Assembly (NCBI GenBank): GCA_030837445.1
Contig: JAUPKM010000220.1
Coordinates: 1 to 9,575, forward strand
Length of the DNA stretch: 9,575 nucleotides
Source of the DNA: Actinomycetota bacterium
GTDB taxonomy: Bacteria; Actinomycetota; Actinomycetes; S36-B12; UBA10799
Reading direction: 5' to 3'
The notes beneath the pieces are model-generated. The model had not been told where the DNA came from. It saw nothing but the letters and a program-made list of their open reading frames with translations, and made no database searches. Shown piece by piece: positions 7,689 to 9,575 of the stretch. The first letter of the stretch is position 1. Every line of letters begins with the position of its first letter. The position numbers were made by a program, and so were the translations under genes.

Positions 7689-9026
7689 ATGACTGACACC
7701 GTGGAGCCGACCGACACCCCGCTGGCAGCCCAGGACCTGCCGACGACAGGTGACCTACTGGCCGATCTGCGCTGGCGCGGTCTGGTCGCGCAGTCCACCG
7801 ATGAAACCGCACTCGCGTCGGCGCTGGCGCGGGGACCAATCACGCTCTACTGCGGGTTCGACCCGACCGCCCCCAGTCTTCACGTCGGCAACCTGGTGCC
7901 GCTGCTAACCCTGCGACGATTCCAATTGGCGGGCCATCGCCCGATCGGATTGGTGGGGGGTGCGACCGGGCTCATCGGCGACCCCTCGGGCCGCAGTTCC
8001 GAGCGATCACTGCAGGACACCGACGTGGTGGCGGACTGGTTGGCGCTGATCCGCTCGCAGCTGGATTTGGTGCTCGACTTCGACGGTCCGGCCCCAGCTC
8101 GGGTGGTGTCCAACTTGGACTGGACGGCGCCACTGACTGCCATCGAATTGTTGCGAGACGTGGGGAAACACTTCAGCGTGAACACCATGCTGGCCAAGGA
8201 GTCGGTAGCCACCAGATTGGCCGACAACGGGATCAGCTACACCGAGTTCAGCTACATGATTCTGCAGGCCTACGACTACCTCGAGTTGTACCGGTCAGCT
8301 GCCTGTCAGTTGCAGATCGGGGGAGCGGACCAGTGGGGCAACATCACAGCTGGTCTGGATCTGATTCGTCGGGTGGAAGGCCGCGGCGGCGCTGTCGCGC
8401 ACGCGCTGACCGTGCCGCTGGTCGTCAAATCCGATGGCGCCAAGTTCGGTAAGACCGCAGGTGGCGCCATCTGGCTGGACGCCACCATGACCAGCCCATA
8501 CGCCTTCTACCAGTTCTGGCTCAACACGGACGACCGCGATGTGGTGCGGTTCCTACGGCTGTTCAGCTTGCGCTCCCCGGCGGAGATCGAGGAGATTGTT
8601 TCCGCGTGGGACGACCGCCGAGCCAGCCGCTCCGCGCAGCGCGCACTCGCCGATGAACTGACCAGCCTGATCCACGGAGCTGACGAGACGGCCAGGGTGA
8701 TCGCCGCGGGCAAGGCGCTGTTCGGCCATGGTGACCTCGGCGAACTTGACGTCGCGACACTCGATGCCGCCCTGGCCGAGGCTCCGCACGTGGTCGTTGC
8801 CGACGGTGAACCGCTGCCGACAGTGGTCGAGCTACTGGTTGCCACCGGTCTCTGCGAGTCCAAGGGCGCAGCCAGACGGGCCGTCCAGGAGGGCGGGGCC
8901 TACCTCGACAACGTCCGTGTCCTGGACCCTGACACTGTGCCGCAGGCGACCCTCGCGGGGGGCTGGGTGTTGCTGCGCAAGGGCAAGCGCAACCTTGCCG
9001 GTGTCAGACTGCCGGCGGGGTCCTGA
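7689..9026 (+). CDS. tyrS: Tyrosyl-tRNA synthetase
   Basis: TyrRS charges tRNA-Tyr with tyrosine in the cytosol. The protein has 445 residues, with about 20 poorly conserved residues before the usual beginning of the family. Class I signatures are present: HVGN at 65-68 (the HIGH motif) after YCGFDPTAPSL, GGADQWGN at 211-218 in the tyrosine site, and KFGKT at 252-256 (the KMSKS motif, in the common bacterial TyrRS form). An S4 RNA-binding domain covers about 377-440 (VVELLVATGLCESKGAARR). The ATG at 7689 lies 12 bases after argH. The nearest AGGAG (7666-7670) is 18 bases away, too far to serve it, so the start has no good Shine-Dalgarno sequence. No T-box leader fits in the gap. tyrS next to argH is a known actinobacterial arrangement. 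Confidence 0.96.
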   Translation: MTDTVEPTDTPLAAQDLPTTGDLLADLRWRGLVAQSTDETALASALARGPITLYCGFDPTAPSLHVGNLVPLLTLRRFQLAGHRPIGLVGGATGLIGDPSGRSSERSLQDTDVVADWLALIRSQLDLVLDFDGPAPARVVSNLDWTAPLTAIELLRDVGKHFSVNTMLAKESVATRLADNGISYTEFSYMILQAYDYLELYRSAACQLQIGGADQWGNITAGLDLIRRVEGRGGAVAHALTVPLVVKSDGAKFGKTAGGAIWLDATMTSPYAFYQFWLNTDDRDVVRFLRLFSLRSPAEIEEIVSAWDDRRASRSAQRALADELTSLIHGADETARVIAAGKALFGHGDLGELDVATLDAALAEAPHVVVADGEPLPTVVELLVATGLCESKGAARRAVQEGGAYLDNVRVLDPDTVPQATLAGGWVLLRKGKRNLAGVRLPAGS

Positions 9027-9228
9027 TCAGCGTTTTCACGGCTACTGGGGGCTCAGATAGGGGGGTGCCGCAGGGACCGAAACCCTTGTGGTCTAACGTT
9101 TCCCTTGTTGCCCGATAGGGAGTAGCGGACACCAGGCGCACAAGCGCAATCCGGTGAACGTTCCCAGGGAACAAGGCCCTCCGCCACTTACGTGACGGGG
9201 TTCACCGCGGCCAAGATCCCCCCGGGGG
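9027..9228. other. Non-coding region between tyrS and the rRNA promoter
   Basis: I see no convincing protein gene in these 202 bases; the only open frame of length is on the - strand, runs on into the rRNA leader and looks random. There is no clear hairpin followed by a T run, so no intrinsic terminator for tyrS can be called. CTGATCAG (9023-9030) is an 8-base palindrome over the tyrS stop. CCCTTGT occurs twice (9083-9089 and 9102-9108) around a TAACGT at 9094-9099, and further inverted repeats fill 9152-9207. Confidence 0.6.
9152..9207. repeat. Nested inverted repeats upstream of the rRNA promoter
   Basis: CGGTGAAC (9152-9159) is matched by its exact reverse complement GTTCACCG (9200-9207). 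Inside lies GTTCCCAGGGAAC (9160-9172), a 13-base palindrome with 6-base arms around one central base, and an imperfect hairpin CCGCCAC-TTAC-GTGACGG (9181-9198 region). With a one-base centre the inner palindrome cannot fold as an RNA hairpin by itself, which favours a protein-binding DNA site; the outer arms could form a stem in RNA or a second symmetric site. The function is unknown. Confidence 0.5.
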
Positions 9229-9257
9229 TTGCGGACGCGGATAAGGTCTGGTAACGT
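9229..9257 (+). promoter_or_regulatory. Likely rRNA operon promoter
   Basis: TTGCGG (9229-9234) and TAACGT (9252-9257) are separated by exactly 17 bases, matching the layout of a housekeeping sigma factor promoter, with transcription expected to start near 9262-9264. That would give a leader of about 240 bases before the 16S gene. CCCCCGGGGG (9219-9228) directly abuts the -35 element on its upstream side. A second TAACGT at 9094-9099 has no matching -35 element and is a weaker candidate. Confidence 0.6.
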
Positions 9258-9280
9258 AGGGAAGGTTGCCCCGAAACCAA

Positions 9281-9494
9281 GCCGAAAGGCGCGGAGTCGG
9301 TGCGCGTACGATCCTTGAGAACTCAACAGCGTGCCAAAAGTTAATGCCGAATACCGCATTCAACCAGGCCAAAACCCCGCCAGGGGTGGTCGCAGGGTTG
9401 GATGAGGATTCCTTTGAGGCATGACAGTTTGATCTACGATCAGCTCTGTCTTGTCAGGTTCACATTTCCGTGACCGCAAGTCGCCGAAAGGCGC
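9281..9494 (+). repeat. 12-base direct repeat GCCGAAAGGCGC in the rRNA leader
   Basis: GCCGAAAGGCGC occurs exactly at 9281-9292 and again at 9483-9494, 202 bases apart. Each copy can fold into a hairpin capped by a GAAA (GNRA-type) tetraloop: three pairs in the first copy and four in the second, where C9482 adds a pair with G9493. The second copy ends only 8 bases before the predicted 5' end of the 16S rRNA. The entry spans both copies; the sequence between them is not repeated. Confidence 0.7.
9313..9340 (+). promoter_or_regulatory. boxA-like rRNA antitermination element
   Basis: CTTGAGAACTCAACAG starting at 9314, followed by CGTGCCAAAAG, resembles the conserved TTTGAGAACTCAACAG leader segment that I recall from actinobacterial rRNA operons, where it is regarded as part of the Nus-factor antitermination site. 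TTGAG and CTCAA (9315-9326) form an inverted repeat around AA. The position, about 50 bases after the predicted transcription start and before the processing hairpins, fits. The match is from memory, not a search. Confidence 0.6.
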
Positions 9495-9502
9495 ACAAAG
9501 CA

Positions 9503-9575
9503 TTTACGGAGAGTTTGATCCTGGCTCAGGACGAACGCTGGCGGCGTGCTTAACACATGCAAGTCGAACGGTGAC
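9503..9575 (+). rRNA. rrs: 16S ribosomal RNA, 5' end (truncated by the window)
   Basis: AGAGTTTGATCCTGGCTCAG at 9510-9529 is the universal 5' segment of bacterial 16S rRNA, corresponding to E. coli positions 8-27. It is followed by GACGAACGCTGGCGGCGTGC and TTAACACATGCAAGTCGAACGG, also characteristic, the GGCGTGCTTAACACATGCAAG form being common in actinobacteria. Counting back from the E. coli numbering places the mature 5' end at about 9503 (TTTACGGAGAG). Only about 73 of roughly 1,500 bases are present; variable region V1 has just begun, so the genus cannot be read from it. This is the first gene of an rRNA operon that continues beyond the window. Confidence 0.97.

Larger units (their letters stand above)
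9264..9502 (+). other. 16S rRNA leader (5' external transcribed spacer)
   Basis: This stretch joins the promoter to the 16S gene and has no protein gene. It contains a boxA-like element and a series of short hairpins: GCC-GAAA-GGC (9281-9290), AATGC/GCATT (9343-9360), ACCCC-GCCA-GGGGT (9374-9387), GACAG/CTGTC enclosing TGATC-TAC-GATCA (9423-9450), GGTTCAC/GTGACC with one bulge (9457-9475), and CGCC-GAAA-GGCG (9482-9493). In bacteria such leaders pair with sequence after the 16S gene to form the RNase III processing stem; that partner lies outside the window, so the exact processing stem cannot be shown. Confidence 0.7.

Noticed and set aside
9072..9086. AGGG-ACCGAAA-CCCT as a terminator after tyrS
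   Set aside because: It has only four pairs with no following T run, too weak to call an intrinsic terminator.
9093..9359. An 88-codon - strand frame in the tyrS-16S interval
   Set aside because: It covers the rRNA promoter and the boxA-like element; no family resemblance was seen, and the sequence is better explained as control region and leader.

Overview
This GC-rich window carries a compact arginine biosynthesis operon, a tyrosyl-tRNA synthetase gene and the first bases of a ribosomal RNA operon, all on the + strand. The gene order (argC-argJ-argB-argD-argR-argG-argH, then tyrS), the strong G/C preference at third codon positions, the GTG starts, the protein sequences and the 5' end of the 16S rRNA together point to an actinobacterium (Actinomycetota). 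I cannot name the genus from this window.

Layout: 1-108 is a short upstream region with a palindromic, ARG-box-like site just before argC. Positions 109-4979 hold argC, argJ, argB, argD and argR, joined by four successive 4-base start/stop overlaps (ATGA, ATGA, GTGA, ATGA). After 34 bases containing a good Shine-Dalgarno sequence come argG and argH (5014-7676), joined by another GTGA overlap. tyrS (7689-9026) follows 12 bases later. Positions 9027-9502 have no protein gene. They hold a likely rRNA promoter, several inverted repeats, a boxA-like antitermination element and a chain of leader hairpins. The 16S rRNA gene begins at about 9503 and runs off the window.

Function: ArgB, ArgC, ArgD and ArgJ carry N-acetylglutamate through the acetylated intermediates to ornithine, with ArgJ recycling the acetyl group. 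ArgG and ArgH turn citrulline plus aspartate into arginine. ArgR is the arginine-responsive repressor of the set. ArgF (ornithine carbamoyltransferase), which makes citrulline and sits between argD and argR in mycobacteria, is absent here: argD overlaps argR directly. It must be encoded elsewhere if the pathway is complete. TyrRS and the rRNA operon are translation functions that share the neighbourhood.

These are well-known housekeeping families and I see no new protein system. The points most worth checking are the missing argF, the control site and possible leaderless start of argC, and the unexplained symmetric sequences between tyrS and the rRNA promoter.
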